Source of the DNA: Clitoria ternatea | Lineage: Eukaryota > Streptophyta > Magnoliopsida > Fabales > Fabaceae | Assembly: GCA_037962975.1 (NCBI GenBank) | Contig: CM075676.1 | Coordinates: forward strand, 99,890,001 to 99,954,000 | Direction of reading: 5' to 3' | DNA: 64,000 bases | Part shown: positions 34,801 through 43,983 of the stretch, one piece after another | How the letters are laid out: each line of letters begins with the position of its first letter | Position numbering within the stretch: the first letter of the stretch is position 1 | Notes under the pieces: generated by a model | The model's input: the letters and a program-made list of their open reading frames with translations, nothing else | What the model was told of the DNA's origin: nothing | The model's database searches: none | Made by a program: the position numbers and the translations under genes

Positions 34801-34878
34801 TATATCTCCCGTCATATGCTTCGAACACCCGCTATCCAAGTACCAATGGGTGTTGCTTGCCTTGAAGCATACCTGCAA
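31810..34878 (-). CDS. pol: SIRE-type pol: protease, integrase, RT, RNase H
   Basis: A single 1,022-codon frame with all copia domains in order. Protease active site WYLDSGCSKHMTG (14-26); integrase zinc finger (H144, H148, then C177 and C180), catalytic triad D208, D271, E308; GKKFD-like C-terminus; RT with TKWVFRNKLDENG, KARLVAKGY, QMDVKSAFLNG, PPGFE and YVDD (706-709); RNase H with YSDSDFAG, LSTAEAEYVAA and TKHIEIRHHFIRD; end ADIFTKPL. The first triplet of this frame is TTG, so translation probably needs fusion to gag by frame change or splicing rather than a fresh start. It lies in the +1 frame relative to gag, 7 bp after the gag stop. No stop, frameshift or lost catalytic residue is visible. 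Confidence 0.96.
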   Translation of the reverse strand: MQVCFKASNTHWYLDSGCSKHMTGDITKFTSFTPKRKGSVTYGDNTKGRILGIGNIGKNSSTSISDVLYVEGLKHNLLSISQLCDKGYRVLFESNCCIIEHKTNKEIKFVGQRSDNIYMIDMDSLSTNDEQCFISKEDETWLWHRRIAHIHVDHLNKLVSKDLVIGLPKLKFENRFCDACQKGKQVKASFQSKNIVSTQRPLQLLHMDLFGPSKIKSFGGNYYGLVIVDDYSRYTWTLFLTHKNEAYHAFKKLAKIIQNEQNSKIASIRTDHGGEFENQSFEKFCEKYGINHNFSAPRTPQQNGVVERKNRSLVELARTMLNENNIAKHFWADAVNTACYVMNRCLIRPILKKTPYELYKGRKPNIAYFHIFGCKCFVLNNGKDNLGKFDAKSDEAIFLGYSQSSKSYRIFNKQTNTIEESIHVKFDENSHNPPRKEDVDDLVGTFQEMNLQDKEEEVNNNGGAAQVEKQQDWVTLKDHPLDKIIGEITKGVSTRNAIRNACNHLAFVSQIEPKNIDEAIIDEHWMLAMQEELNQFERNEVWELVPRPNDHLIIGTKWVFRNKLDENGIITRNKARLVAKGYNQEEGIDYEETYAPVARLEAIRLLLAFACCMDFKLYQMDVKSAFLNGYIQEEVYVDQPPGFENHIFPNHVFKLRKALYGLKQAPRAWYERLSKFLLEHNFERGKVDTTLFIKRKHNDILLVQIYVDDIIFGATNENLCQEFAKIMQKEFEMSLMGELTFFLGLQIKQAIDGTFISQTKYCKELLKRFGMDKANEIATPMSTSCYLDKDEKGKDIEITKYRGMIGSLLYLTASRPDIMFAVCMCARYQACPKESHLTAVKRILKYLVGTQNVGLWYPKGVECNLLGYSDSDFAGCKLDRKSTSGTCHLLGSSLVSWHSKKQASVALSTAEAEYVAAGSCCAQILWMRQQLLDFGISLNKVPIKCDNTSAINISKNPVMHSRTKHIEIRHHFIRDHVLKGDCVLEHVETSRQLADIFTKPLAREQFIYIRRELGILDMTNCV

Positions 34879-34885
34879 AACAAAA

Positions 34886-36556
34886 TCATTTTAGAGAACT
34901 AGGTACCCATTTTATGTTGGGTCCTTTAAGGTTAGCTTGTGGGAACGTTCCTTTAGGAACCCACACCTTTCTTAAGACCTTTGGTCCTAGTTTCCTAACA
35001 CTACACTTATATGCACTATGTCCTTTGGTGCCACAATGATTGCATTTCATAAAAGGTGAGGAGGATTTGCTTGGTGGTGCAAAGAAGTTTTTGTAGTGCT
35101 TCTCCATTTTATGATTACTATGTTCTTGGTCATATCCTAGACCGGTTTTACTAAACATGCATTTTTGTTGCCCAAGTAGGATATTCAAATTATCTCTTCC
35201 ATTAGTGAATTTCTCTAGTGTCCTATTTAGGTCTTCAACCTTGGTTTCTAACACTATGCACTTCTTTGCAAAATCACAAGGTTTATCCCTTGAGCATGTT
35301 TGAACTTTCTCTAGTTCTTCTTTTAAGCTCTCATTTTCTTTACATACTTCCATGAGATGCAATTCAAGAGTATCACTAGTTTTCCTAGATGCTTTGAGTT
35401 TACTAGAGATTTTTGTAAACTTATCATATAATTCCTCAAATGCATCTAACAGCTCATTTTTATCTAAGTCAAGAAGATTTACCTCATTTTCTTCTTCTTG
35501 ATGATTTGCCATTAAGCAAAGATTGGCTTGCTCATCTTCCGAGTCGTCGGAGCTGCTCACATCGTTCTCATCCCAAGCAATATAGGCTCTTCTTCTTCTT
35601 TGTTTGTCCTTGCCCTTCTTTTTGAGGTTTGGATAATCGGCTTTGAAGTGCCCTTCCTTGCCACATTCAAAACAGCTTGGTGAAGATGAAGTTTCATTAG
35701 AGGTAGATTTCTTACCTTGGGGCTTAAAGTTCTTTTGGAACTTTTTGTTCTTCATGAATCTTCCAAATCTTTTTACGAACAGCCCAAACTCTTCTTCTTC
35801 ATCTAAGTCACTGCATGATTCTTCCTCATGCATGGAGGTGGCTTTGAGGGCTAGCCCTTTCTTCTTGGTGGATTTCTCCTCTTCCTCGGCTAGCTTCAAT
35901 GCTTTAAGTTCTTGCTCTTGTTCTTGCAATTTTCCAAAGAGTGTTGCAAGAGACATTTCATTGATGCTAGGAGATTGTTTTATTGCTGTGACAAGAGGTT
36001 GCCATTCCCTGCTGAGACTTTTCAAAATTTTGTGCACAAGCTCTTTGTTAGTGTACACTTTGCCAAGAGTAATAAGATGGTTAATAATAAGTGTAAACCT
36101 TTTCTGCATATCTACAATAGATTCTCCTGAATTTATCCTAAAGCATTCATATTGGCTAGTAAGAGTACTAATCTTTGAGTCCTTTACATCATTAGTACCT
36201 TCATGGGTTACTTGAAGAGTATCCCACATTTCTTTAGCGGTTTGGCATGTCATTATTCTAAAAAATTCGTCTTGTCCTAAAGCCATGGTAATAAGATTTT
36301 TGGCCTTGTAGCCATATTGGACTTTCTTTTCTTCCTTGCTTGTCCATTTATCTATAGGTTTTTCAACATTCTTGCTATCTATAGTATGCATCGGTATATA
36401 GGGACCATTTTCAATGGTATTCCATATTCTCAAGTCAATTGATTGAATGAAGATTTTCATTCTTTCTTTCCAAAACGCATACCCTTCCCCATTGAAAGCG
36501 GGAGGTCTATTTATCGCACCACCCTCGGGAAAAACATTTTGAGAACTTGAGGCCAT
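34886..36556 (-). CDS. gag: SIRE-type gag with one altered zinc knuckle
   Basis: A 556-codon frame from the ATG at 36554-36556. The N-terminal half is the copia gag domain (FNGEGYAFWKERMKIF, NTIENGPY, AKEMWDTLQVTHEG). It is followed by an acidic and lysine-rich linker and a first zinc knuckle CFECGKEGHFKADYP at about 295-309, then long coiled coils (about 365-450) and a second knuckle CNHCGTKGHSAYKC near 500. In the first knuckle the fourth metal ligand is tyrosine (codon TAT at 35633-35635) where cysteine is expected; the second knuckle is complete. The frame is otherwise intact and ends in TGA at 34886-34888. Confidence 0.95.
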   Translation of the reverse strand: MASSSQNVFPEGGAINRPPAFNGEGYAFWKERMKIFIQSIDLRIWNTIENGPYIPMHTIDSKNVEKPIDKWTSKEEKKVQYGYKAKNLITMALGQDEFFRIMTCQTAKEMWDTLQVTHEGTNDVKDSKISTLTSQYECFRINSGESIVDMQKRFTLIINHLITLGKVYTNKELVHKILKSLSREWQPLVTAIKQSPSINEMSLATLFGKLQEQEQELKALKLAEEEEKSTKKKGLALKATSMHEEESCSDLDEEEEFGLFVKRFGRFMKNKKFQKNFKPQGKKSTSNETSSSPSCFECGKEGHFKADYPNLKKKGKDKQRRRRAYIAWDENDVSSSDDSEDEQANLCLMANHQEEENEVNLLDLDKNELLDAFEELYDKFTKISSKLKASRKTSDTLELHLMEVCKENESLKEELEKVQTCSRDKPCDFAKKCIVLETKVEDLNRTLEKFTNGRDNLNILLGQQKCMFSKTGLGYDQEHSNHKMEKHYKNFFAPPSKSSSPFMKCNHCGTKGHSAYKCSVRKLGPKVLRKVWVPKGTFPQANLKGPNIKWVPSSLK

Positions 36557-36597
36557 TTAATCTCTTGAAGCTGTTAAGCTTGATCTACCAAGAGTCA

Positions 36598-36610
36598 AGC
36601 TCTGATACCA
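36598..36610 (-). other. Primer-binding site of the SIRE-type element
   Basis: Minus strand TGGTATCAGAGCT starts 2 bp after the 5' LTR end AACAACA. It is complementary to the 3' end of plant initiator methionine tRNA. Confidence 0.92.
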
Positions 36611-37395
36611 CTTGTTGTTCAAGTGGCCTCAATACTCAAGAGGGGGGGTGAATTGAGTTATAAAACTTTTGCTTGGAATGCCTTTGAAATTGATTTCTAT
36701 AACCAAGTTTATGAGATTGTGCAAGTGAAAGCAAGTAACAATGATATCCAATGCACTACAAGAGGTAAGTATTGTTGAGGCAATTTAGCAAACACTTGGT
36801 GTGCAATATCTAAAGTAAAGCAAATTAAGCAAGTTCAAGTATGTTCTTCTTAACCAAACAATACCAATCAGCAAATATGCAATATATGGAAGTAAAAGAG
36901 TAAGGAAGAGAAGCTTGCAAACCGATGTAACGAGTTCCACCCAATCCGGTGTACATCTCGCCTCTAAGCAACCCACTTAGAGGATTTTCCACTATTGTAG
37001 ACTAGAGATACAACTTTGAGCAATTGCGGCTTCCTAGTGTCCCACACTCAAGAACCCAATCCTCACAAGTATAAGGGCAACCCACCCAATCTCTCAATCT
37101 CACAATATCCCAAAGGTTGAGTCCACAACCTTTGTACCCACTCAACCTAGAGTGAACAACCACTCAACCTAGAGTGAATAACTTGTGTGTTTGGTGTTTG
37201 TTTACAATCAATACACTCTCTCAATAGAGCAAATATACAAATGAAAAGCTCTCCCAAGTTCTAACTCTCAAGATGAGAGGATATACAAGTGAAGTATGAG
37301 ATGCAAGAAATAGGCTTACAAAGCACAAAAATAGAGCTAAGGATTTGTTGCTTCTTGGTTCTTGTTGGTTGCTTGTTGTGCTTGTGTTCTTCTTG

Positions 37396-37404
37396 CATTT
37401 ATAG
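37396..37404 (-). promoter_or_regulatory. TATA box in the 5' LTR of the SIRE-type element
   Basis: Minus strand CTATAAATGC, with the palindrome array ending about 120 bp upstream. Expected start of the genomic RNA is about 30 bp downstream (near 37365). Predicted from sequence only. Confidence 0.65.
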
Positions 37405-37523
37405 AGCCAAGATAGTTGTTGAGGAGTCCCTAGCCGTTGCAAGATGATGGCTCTGCGTATAGTGGGATTTGAGTGCTTGTTTTCCACTTAAGTTTGTCTA
37501 TTTAGTGGTGTTTCCCACTTTGT

Positions 37524-37839
37524 GAATCGATTCGTAGATCCTTGAATCGATTCAGAGTGTTCTGTTTTATGCATTTTGGAGTACCAGAGTCGAATGAATC
37601 GATTCGAGCTTTGTTTGAATCGATTCAGAGCATTCTGTTTTGGGTTCTTGGTCTGTCAGCATCGTGTGAATCGATTCAGGGTCCTTGTGAATCGATTCAG
37701 GACATACTGTTTGCAGTCTTAGTGACTTCCAGGGCTGTGAATCGATTCAGGGTCATGGTGAATCGATTCAACCCATTCTGTTTCTCATTTTTATGACCTC
37801 CAGGGCTGTGAATCGATTCACTCGTGCTTGAATCGATTC
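37524..37839. repeat. Palindrome array in the 5' LTR (5 units, 10 copies of GAATCGATTC)
   Basis: Offset by 8,394 bp from the 3' LTR array and identical in layout: five 71-72-bp units, each with two GAATCGATTC copies. It lies in U3, upstream of the TATA box, the position of enhancer repeats. Confidence 0.97.
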
Positions 37840-38063
37840 AGGCTCTTCATTTTGACATTTTTTCATGCCTGTTGGTCATCCATTTGAATCTAATGATGCA
37901 TGGTTGCTTTCCTTTTGTTTGATTCATTTGTTTCTTCATCTCTTGAACCTTTGTGAGATCATTTTCCTCTTTTATATGAAATCTCTAATTGTTTTTGATT
38001 TGAAGACTTCCCATTGCTTGTTTCCATTGTCATTATCAAAACCTGTTATCACATGCAAATACA

Positions 38064-38497
38064 TCCGTCATTTAGTCAAAGTACACTAGAATTGCATCGT
38101 CTCACCCGGCTATCAGGCGCGACTCTGATGCCATTGGGTTGCCGTTCCAGTTGTACTCCCAAGATTCTTCATGGAGATCGAACGTGAGTGTCCTCCACTG
38201 TACCAAGTGTATGCTCTAGAGGTTTTTCTTCTTCAAAAATATTTTCATGATGCGAAATACATTTATTTGATCAATTAATTCCTTGGGTATCTTATGTATT
38301 TCCAATCTCATCATATCATTCCCAAATTCTTTGAATTCTATCAATTGTTTAAACATTGTAAGATATTCGTTTATTATTTTAGAAATATATCTATTATATC
38401 TTGGTTAAAATTATATTTTCCATAAAGAGTAAAATAATATATTCTTTATGTAATTACGCATAATTAAGATGTTAACAATGTATAATAATAATAAAAC
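38064..38497 (-). repeat. T1 LTR, middle segment
   Basis: Continues the LTR after the SIRE insertion (GTCTCACCCGGCTATCAGG, GGTTGCCGTTCCAGTTGTAC), matching T2 at 54018-54480, until the Tat insertion. Confidence 0.92.
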
Positions 38498-39300
38498 TGA
38501 ACTGGTCTGGACCGGGGTCTAGGATCCGGTGTGGGACCAGCCACAAGAGTATATATGTTTTTTAGGGTTTGCACAATAGAACAGTGTATATCCGATGTAT
38601 TAATCCGGTCTCTCAGTGGGAGAGGCCGGTCTTGTTGTCCTGGAGATCCTTCACACCAACGTTTCGCGTTGTAGGGGGCGAAAGGTGGTGCCACCTGTGA
38701 AGATTCTCCGACGCTCAAGTTAGAAGAGTGTAAGAACTCAGTGAATACTCAAGCGAAGTAACAGTAAAGTGTGAGATAGAACAACGATACCATGCATGTG
38801 TATTGAAATATGCTACTTATAGTTGTACGTGAGAAAATGAGACGTTGGATACAGGTGGGTCCCTTAGCTCTGATAGCGTGTATATTATGTCAATCAGGGT
38901 GGCTCAACTCTCAGAATGTGTCAGGGGGGTAGGTCAATTATGAGAGTACGATCCTCTAGGAAGAGGGGAGGATAATCACCTTTTCTGCATAATCTGCTGA
39001 CACATCCACTTGCTTTCTGAGGCCATTGACGTGACATATTTTGCTACATACAGTGTCTTCGCTGATAAGTTATTAGGGGCTCTTATCTTGCTGTGACTGA
39101 AAAGCCAACAGTTATATAAAGGTCCTGTGAAAATGAACAAAGAACCGTTATAGAGAAAATAAGTGGTGCAGTCGTGAGATGAGGACGGACGGCTAGACAT
39201 CGGATATCCGGTGTGGTAACGTTGAACCAGGACACCGGCTTTCTTTATATGAGGTCACTCTGACGTCGCAAGAATGGGGGCCGGTATCCAGACCGGATCA
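38498..39300 (-). repeat. 3' LTR of the Tat-type element
   Basis: Direct repeat of 49508-50311, preceded on the minus strand by the polypurine-like CTAGGGGACAGA at 39301-39312. Confidence 0.95.
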
Positions 39301-39807
39301 TCTGTCCCCTAGCTTGTATGAGGGACTGTTAAGTTGCTCATATGAGCTACATAACTCTAGAGAAGTCTGGATGCCGGTAGTACATTCTGGAAGGTCTCTG
39401 GGAGCTTTGTGGCGTCCGCTCTAATAAACGGGTGACCACTCTTCTCGCGTTGCGTACAACAGATTCAGACAGCATAAAATAAATAATGGAAATCCCAAGA
39501 GTCTTCGAGAATCGAAACCCTTGGTATTCGAAAAGTGGTTGGGAGGCATTAAATGCGCATGGCATGATTGGACAGTAAATGCGTTTTTTACGCACGAGCC
39601 ATCATTACCCAAGAGTGTAACCGTCGATTGGGCTTATTGGGCCTGGATTTAAACCGAATGGAGGCCCATTTTGCCAAAATGTTTACTGAAACGTTACCAT
39701 TTTCGCGCCCGTACGTGACGAAACGACGGAGTCGTTTCAATTTGAAAAGGTTGCGTTTTGATGCAAGCCTTGTGACCTTCGACGAAACACAGTGCCTCTT
39801 CGTTACC

Positions 39808-39816
39808 TATAAAAGG
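39808..39816 (+). promoter_or_regulatory. TATA box of the antisense gene
   Basis: TATAAAAGG on the plus strand, about 167 bp before the ATG at 39983. The intervening leader is CT-rich (CTCTGTCGTCTTCAACTTCTC). Confidence 0.65.
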
Positions 39817-39982
39817 GACTCTTAGCAGATTTTGGAATCCACTCTTGTTTTCAAGCTTAGTGAAACTCTGCTCAAATTTCTTTGGAATTTCTCTGTCGTC
39901 TTCAACTTCTCAAAGATCTTCTTCCTTTAGGTAACCTCCCTTTCCTTCAACTCCTTGCAATTTTTGTCATTTTATTTCCATC

Positions 39983-42652
39983 ATGCGCCCTAGAGCAGGC
40001 CACGCTGGTCCTTCAAACAGGGGGAGTTTTGGCTCTTGTGCCCCCCTTAGCCACTGTGGTGGGAGGATTCCAGCGAATCCTCCTATGGCTGGGCCCCGTC
40101 GCTCAGAGAGAGCCGAAGCCTCTTCCTCACGAGCGTCTTCTTCCCAGCGTCGCTCTGAGGCTCCCCTTGATTCGAGGGCTACCAGCCGCTCTGATGAGGG
40201 GTCAAGTGCTGAAGGTTACCTCTCTGACGATATTGCTTTTTACCACAGTACCTACGCGTTCCACCGTGCCTGCGCAACTATGGACCTTCCAGGACGTGGA
40301 AAAACACCGGTTCTCCGCTCTGCTAAAGGGTGTGTCAACGTTGTTGCACACCGACTTGACTGGGAGAAACTCAACAGGGAGAAACCCTACTGCTGGGTGG
40401 AGGAGGAATTCCTCGAGATCCCTTCGCACCATGCAAGTGAAGAGGAATGCACGGTCTCTTTCCGCTGCAAAATATATTCTGATAAAAAGTACAAGGCACG
40501 ATACGTTGTGATGGCACCACATCCCTCTGAAAGAATATGCCATAGCGTCCCTGATGTGAGGTTGGTCTACATGTACGACTTCGTCTTCTTGAAATTGGGA
40601 GTACGCTTCCCCATGACGGAGTTCCAGATGGCCGTTCTGCGTTTCCTAGATTGCGCCCCCACACAACTGCATCCCAACGGTTGGGGTCTTGTCCGGGCTC
40701 TGGAAGTTTTGGGGGAGCATTTCAACTTCTCCGCCACTGTGGCCAAGCTATTTTACTATTGCCAAGTGGTCCGCCGTGCTAATAAGAAGGGCGGCCTTGG
40801 GTTCATTACTCTCCGTAGTGACTCAAGGGTGATAAATTTCAAGTCTTATACGGAATCCGCGAAGGTGGATGGACGCTCCTTCAAACACTACTACACGTGG
40901 GTCCGGATTCAACCAAATAAGCCGGTCTTCTGGCGGAACAAGGAGGGGTTTACCAAGTTTCCCCTTAGCTGGACGCACGATCATTTTCTCCTTATGAGCC
41001 GTGCTTATTATACAGACGAGAGCGAACTTTCCCCTCACTCTGTTGAGGTTTTGAGTGCCATGCAGACGACCTCGAAGACCCTCAAGGGATTTTCCAGCAG
41101 GCTTCTTTTGGCCGAGGATGACATCAGAAACACCTACCTCCGTAATATCCGCTCTTAATCTCTTTCTGTTGTATGGTTATTAATGAACTGGTTATTTTTT
41201 CTTCTTGTATGCTTATTCAACCTTTCTTGCTTTGCAGAACAAATCGAAAGAGCCTGCCCAGAGATGTTGTCGTTAAGGACCATGATGGCTGACGATGATT
41301 CATCCTCTGAGGAGAACGAGATCCAGGCAAAGAGGAACGCCACCAAAACTCCCCTCATTCCCTTAACTTCTGCAGTAGGTGATGAGGTTCCTCTCTTTGA
41401 TGAGGAGGAAACTGAAGAAGCAGCTGAGGCCACTGGAGCGGGTGACGAGGAGGCCGTCCCAGAGAAGAAGATGAAGAAGAGGCATCTTGTAAAGAAGGCA
41501 GATCAAGAAAAGCCCTCCTCTGATGACCCTGTGAAGAAGCGTCAGAGGACGGCCGAAGAAGCTGAATTGAAGAAGGACAAGGGAAAGAAACCCGTTCCTG
41601 AGTCCTCTGCCCCTTCTTCATAGAATGCTTTAGAACCGGACTCTGGGAATGGTCCTCCTCCGGCGTTCGATCCTCCGCGTGACTCCTTCCTTTCTCCTTA
41701 CTTGTGGTTTCAGGGGTCTATGCCTCCTACTCTTCCAAAGGCATGGTATTGCCTCCGCCCTTCCCTCGACGCTACTGGGGTCCGAGGTGCTTGTAAGGCC
41801 GGGCGTTGGCAGCTTGATGAACTGTCCGGCCTCCTTGAGTCCCTGAGCGAGAAGGCAGATTATATGGATCAAGTTGAAAAACTTGAGACCGAACTCGCGG
41901 TGAAGGAGAAATGGGCGACCAAGCAAGCTAAAGTTCATAGGGGCGTCGAGTCAGAATTGAAGAAAACTAAGGAAACGCTCCAGAGGAAAACTGAAGAGGC
42001 GAGCCAAGTTCATTTTACGAACAAGGCTCTAGAGCGGGAAGTTGCCGACCTCCAGAATAAGAACAAATCCATACCCCTCCTTGAAGAAGAATTACAACTG
42101 GAGAAGAAGAGATCGGCTAAGCTTGCTGACGATCTTAAAATTATGGAGGACGGTCGCAACAAGGACCTTGGGGAGTGAGAGATCATTCGGAAGGAGATGC
42201 AAGCCCAAATTGATGAACTCAAGAAGGGTGGTACGAGTGCTGGGCCTTCAGAAGAGGATTTTGCCAAGGTTCAGAGAAAACTAGCTGCAGCGAAGGCCAA
42301 GGCTTCCAAAGCCTTGGAGATGTGCAAAAATGTGGCGTATGAATCCTTCGGCCTGGCCCTTCGTCAAGTCTACTATCGTAACCCTGGAGTGCAGCTGAAT
42401 CTGTACGAATTAGATCCGTTCTTCGAATTCCATGGGGGAAGACTTGTTGAAGTTCACAAGGACGGCTCGCACCATGAACCCCGTGCATCTCTGTATGAAC
42501 TGCCTCCCCTTCCAGAAGGTCAAAGTATGGAGCCCACAACGTCCACCGCTGCCTCTGGAGCTGAAGCACAAGAAGGTGCCCAAACTGGAGTGGAGGACAA
42601 GACGGAGAAGGCAGGAGTGCCCACTGCGGAGGATCAAGCACCAGCCTCTTAA
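39983..42652 (+). pseudogene. Antisense gene of the Tat element, gypsy-type transposon domain plus coiled coil; broken
   Basis: Exon 1 is 39983-41141; a 96-bp intron (GTAATA...TTTGCAG, 41142-41237) joins in phase to exon 2, 41238-42652. The exon-1 protein (about 386 residues) carries the 'putative gypsy type transposon' domain (PF04195-like): VRFPMTEFQMAVLRFL, APTQLHPNGWGLVRALEVL, FFYCQ-like block and GGLGFITLRS. Exon 2 is acidic and lysine-rich, then a long coiled coil (about 41855-42300) and a C-terminal ELDPFFEFHGGRLVE block. One frame runs through exon 2 but has in-frame stops TAG at 41621-41623 and TGA at 42176-42178. If the intron is not removed, the first frame ends at 41158. The product's role is unknown; such ORFs are known from Tat-lineage elements. 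Confidence 0.8.
41142..41237 (+). other. Intron of the antisense gene
   Basis: Donor C|GTAATATCC, T-rich tract TTTCTTGCTTTGCAG as acceptor. Removing 96 bp joins codons in phase and bypasses the stop at 41156-41158. Confidence 0.7.
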
Positions 42653-42734
42653 TTTATGCTTTATTCTTAGCTGTGTACTGGGATCAGCTCCAGCTTTAAC
42701 TACCTTGTGTCTTGAACAATTTTTATTTTTTGGA

Positions 42735-42740
42735 AATAAA
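42735..42740 (+). terminator. Polyadenylation signal candidate of the antisense gene
   Basis: AATAAA about 85 bp downstream of the stop at 42650-42652, in a T-rich context. Confidence 0.5.
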
Positions 42741-43364
42741 ATTCACTGTTGCTTTTCTTCAACTGCTTGCGTCGAATGTATGATTGTTGAACGACTTAGT
42801 GTTATACAAAACACTTTATTATTTTCAATGCTTTGCGAATCCGTTCTGTGTGGTTACCTAGCTGCTTAAAGCGTACTTATCACTCCGGATTAAGATGACA
42901 AATAGTAACGAATAAGTGACAATTAAGTTAAAGCGTGCCCTGTCCCCAAGTGTAAGTACATTGGGAAGGAAAATTTTATCTCAAGGATTACCTTTTAACT
43001 TCTTAAAAAGATAGAAATGCTTATCTGTCCTCGAAGATGTAGAGCGGGCACGTTAGCGTTCAACCGCTCCGGGGTGGATATTCCACAATTGAGGACGGAC
43101 ATTGCCTTTGAACTTTAGTATAGCTTTGACAAGGGTAAGCTTTTACGCCTTTCTTTTGAGGTTCGGTTTGGTCCTACATCTCAAGTCTTCACACGGTGTT
43201 CGGTTCGATCCTACTAACCGTACTTGGAGTTCGGTGCAATCCTACAATCCAAGCCTTCAACACGGTGTTCGGATCAGGGCTAATCCTGAACCTACTGCGC
43301 CCGTTACTCGAGGTTCAGCGCGATTTTCTGTATGAACCGGCCTACTGCGCCCAAGCCTTCGCAT

Positions 43365-43655
43365 GGGGTTCGGTTTGTGGCCTTGAGGAAGGACCAGCCC
43401 TACAACCCATGTTGTCTTCGAATGGGGTTCGGTTTGTGGCCTTGAAAAAGGACTAGCCCTATAACCCATGTTGTCTTCGAATGGGGTTCGGTTTGTGGCC
43501 TTGAAAAAGGACCAGCTCTACAACCCATGTTGTCTTCGAATGGGGTTCGGTTTGTGGCCTTGAAAAAGGACCAGCCCTACAACCCATGTTGTCTTCGAAT
43601 GGGGTTCGGTTTGTGGCCTTGAAAAAGGACCAGCCCTACAACCCATTCCCCCTCA
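43365..43655. repeat. 59-bp tandem repeat, 5 units
   Basis: GGGGTTCGGTTTGTGGCCTT starts at 43365, 43424, 43483, 43542 and 43601, an exact 59-bp period. It lies between the antisense gene and pol. Looser TTCGGTTYGRTCCTAC words precede it from about 43160. Confidence 0.96.
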
Positions 43656-43905
43656 AGGAGTTACATCGTCAAAACACACGATGTGTGATTGAGATCATCC
43701 GTCCTGAGGGGTCTTCATCAGTTCCTCGAGGAGTTATATCATCAACTACAGAATTGGTAGTTGAGTTTATCCGTCCTGAGGTGTATGCGTATTAAACTAC
43801 GGCTATAAATCACAACACATAAGAAAAGTGAGAATGATAGGGCGGTTAAAATGTATTCTCATTAAAATTGAAAGTACATTACATGAAGAGCGTAGTTGGG
43901 GTCAT

Positions 43906-43968
43906 GCCTCATTAAAACCTTCTTGAGAAAACCCAATGGGAAAAAACTCAAGTAAGGAAAAAGAGTAC
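43906..43968 (-). repeat. Conserved gypsy 3'-region motif in the Tat element
   Basis: CCTCATTAAAACCTTCTTGA, then GAAAACCCAATGGGAAAAAA and AAGGAAAAAGAGT. The same motif occurs three times in G1. It ends about 15 bp from the pol stop codon. Confidence 0.75.
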
Positions 43969-43983
43969 ACGCCGTCTTACCAA

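Larger units (their letters stand above)
28219..38063 (-). mobile_element. SIRE-type Ty1/copia retrotransposon with an extra 3' ORF, young and near-intact
   Basis: 9,845-bp element in minus orientation. LTRs of 1,451 bp (36613-38063 is 5', 28219-29669 is 3') differ at two positions I could find (28354/36748 and 28561/36955). The primer-binding site reads TGGTATCAGAGCTT right after the 5' LTR (initiator-Met tRNA type); the polypurine tract AAAAAGGGGGAGA precedes the 3' LTR. gag (34886-36556) and pol (31810-34878) are both uninterrupted, and a third ORF of 351 codons follows pol, the position where SIRE elements carry an envelope-like ORF. It is inserted in the T1 LTR. Confidence 0.95.
36613..38063 (-). 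repeat. 5' LTR of the SIRE-type element
   Basis: 1,451 bp. On the minus strand it starts TGTATTTGCATG and ends TTGAACAACA. It includes the palindrome array (37524-37839) in U3 and the TATA box at about 37396-37404. Confidence 0.97.

Noticed and set aside
36785..38089. Second gene cluster identical to 28391-29731
   Set aside because: It is the other LTR of the same SIRE element, not a gene duplication.
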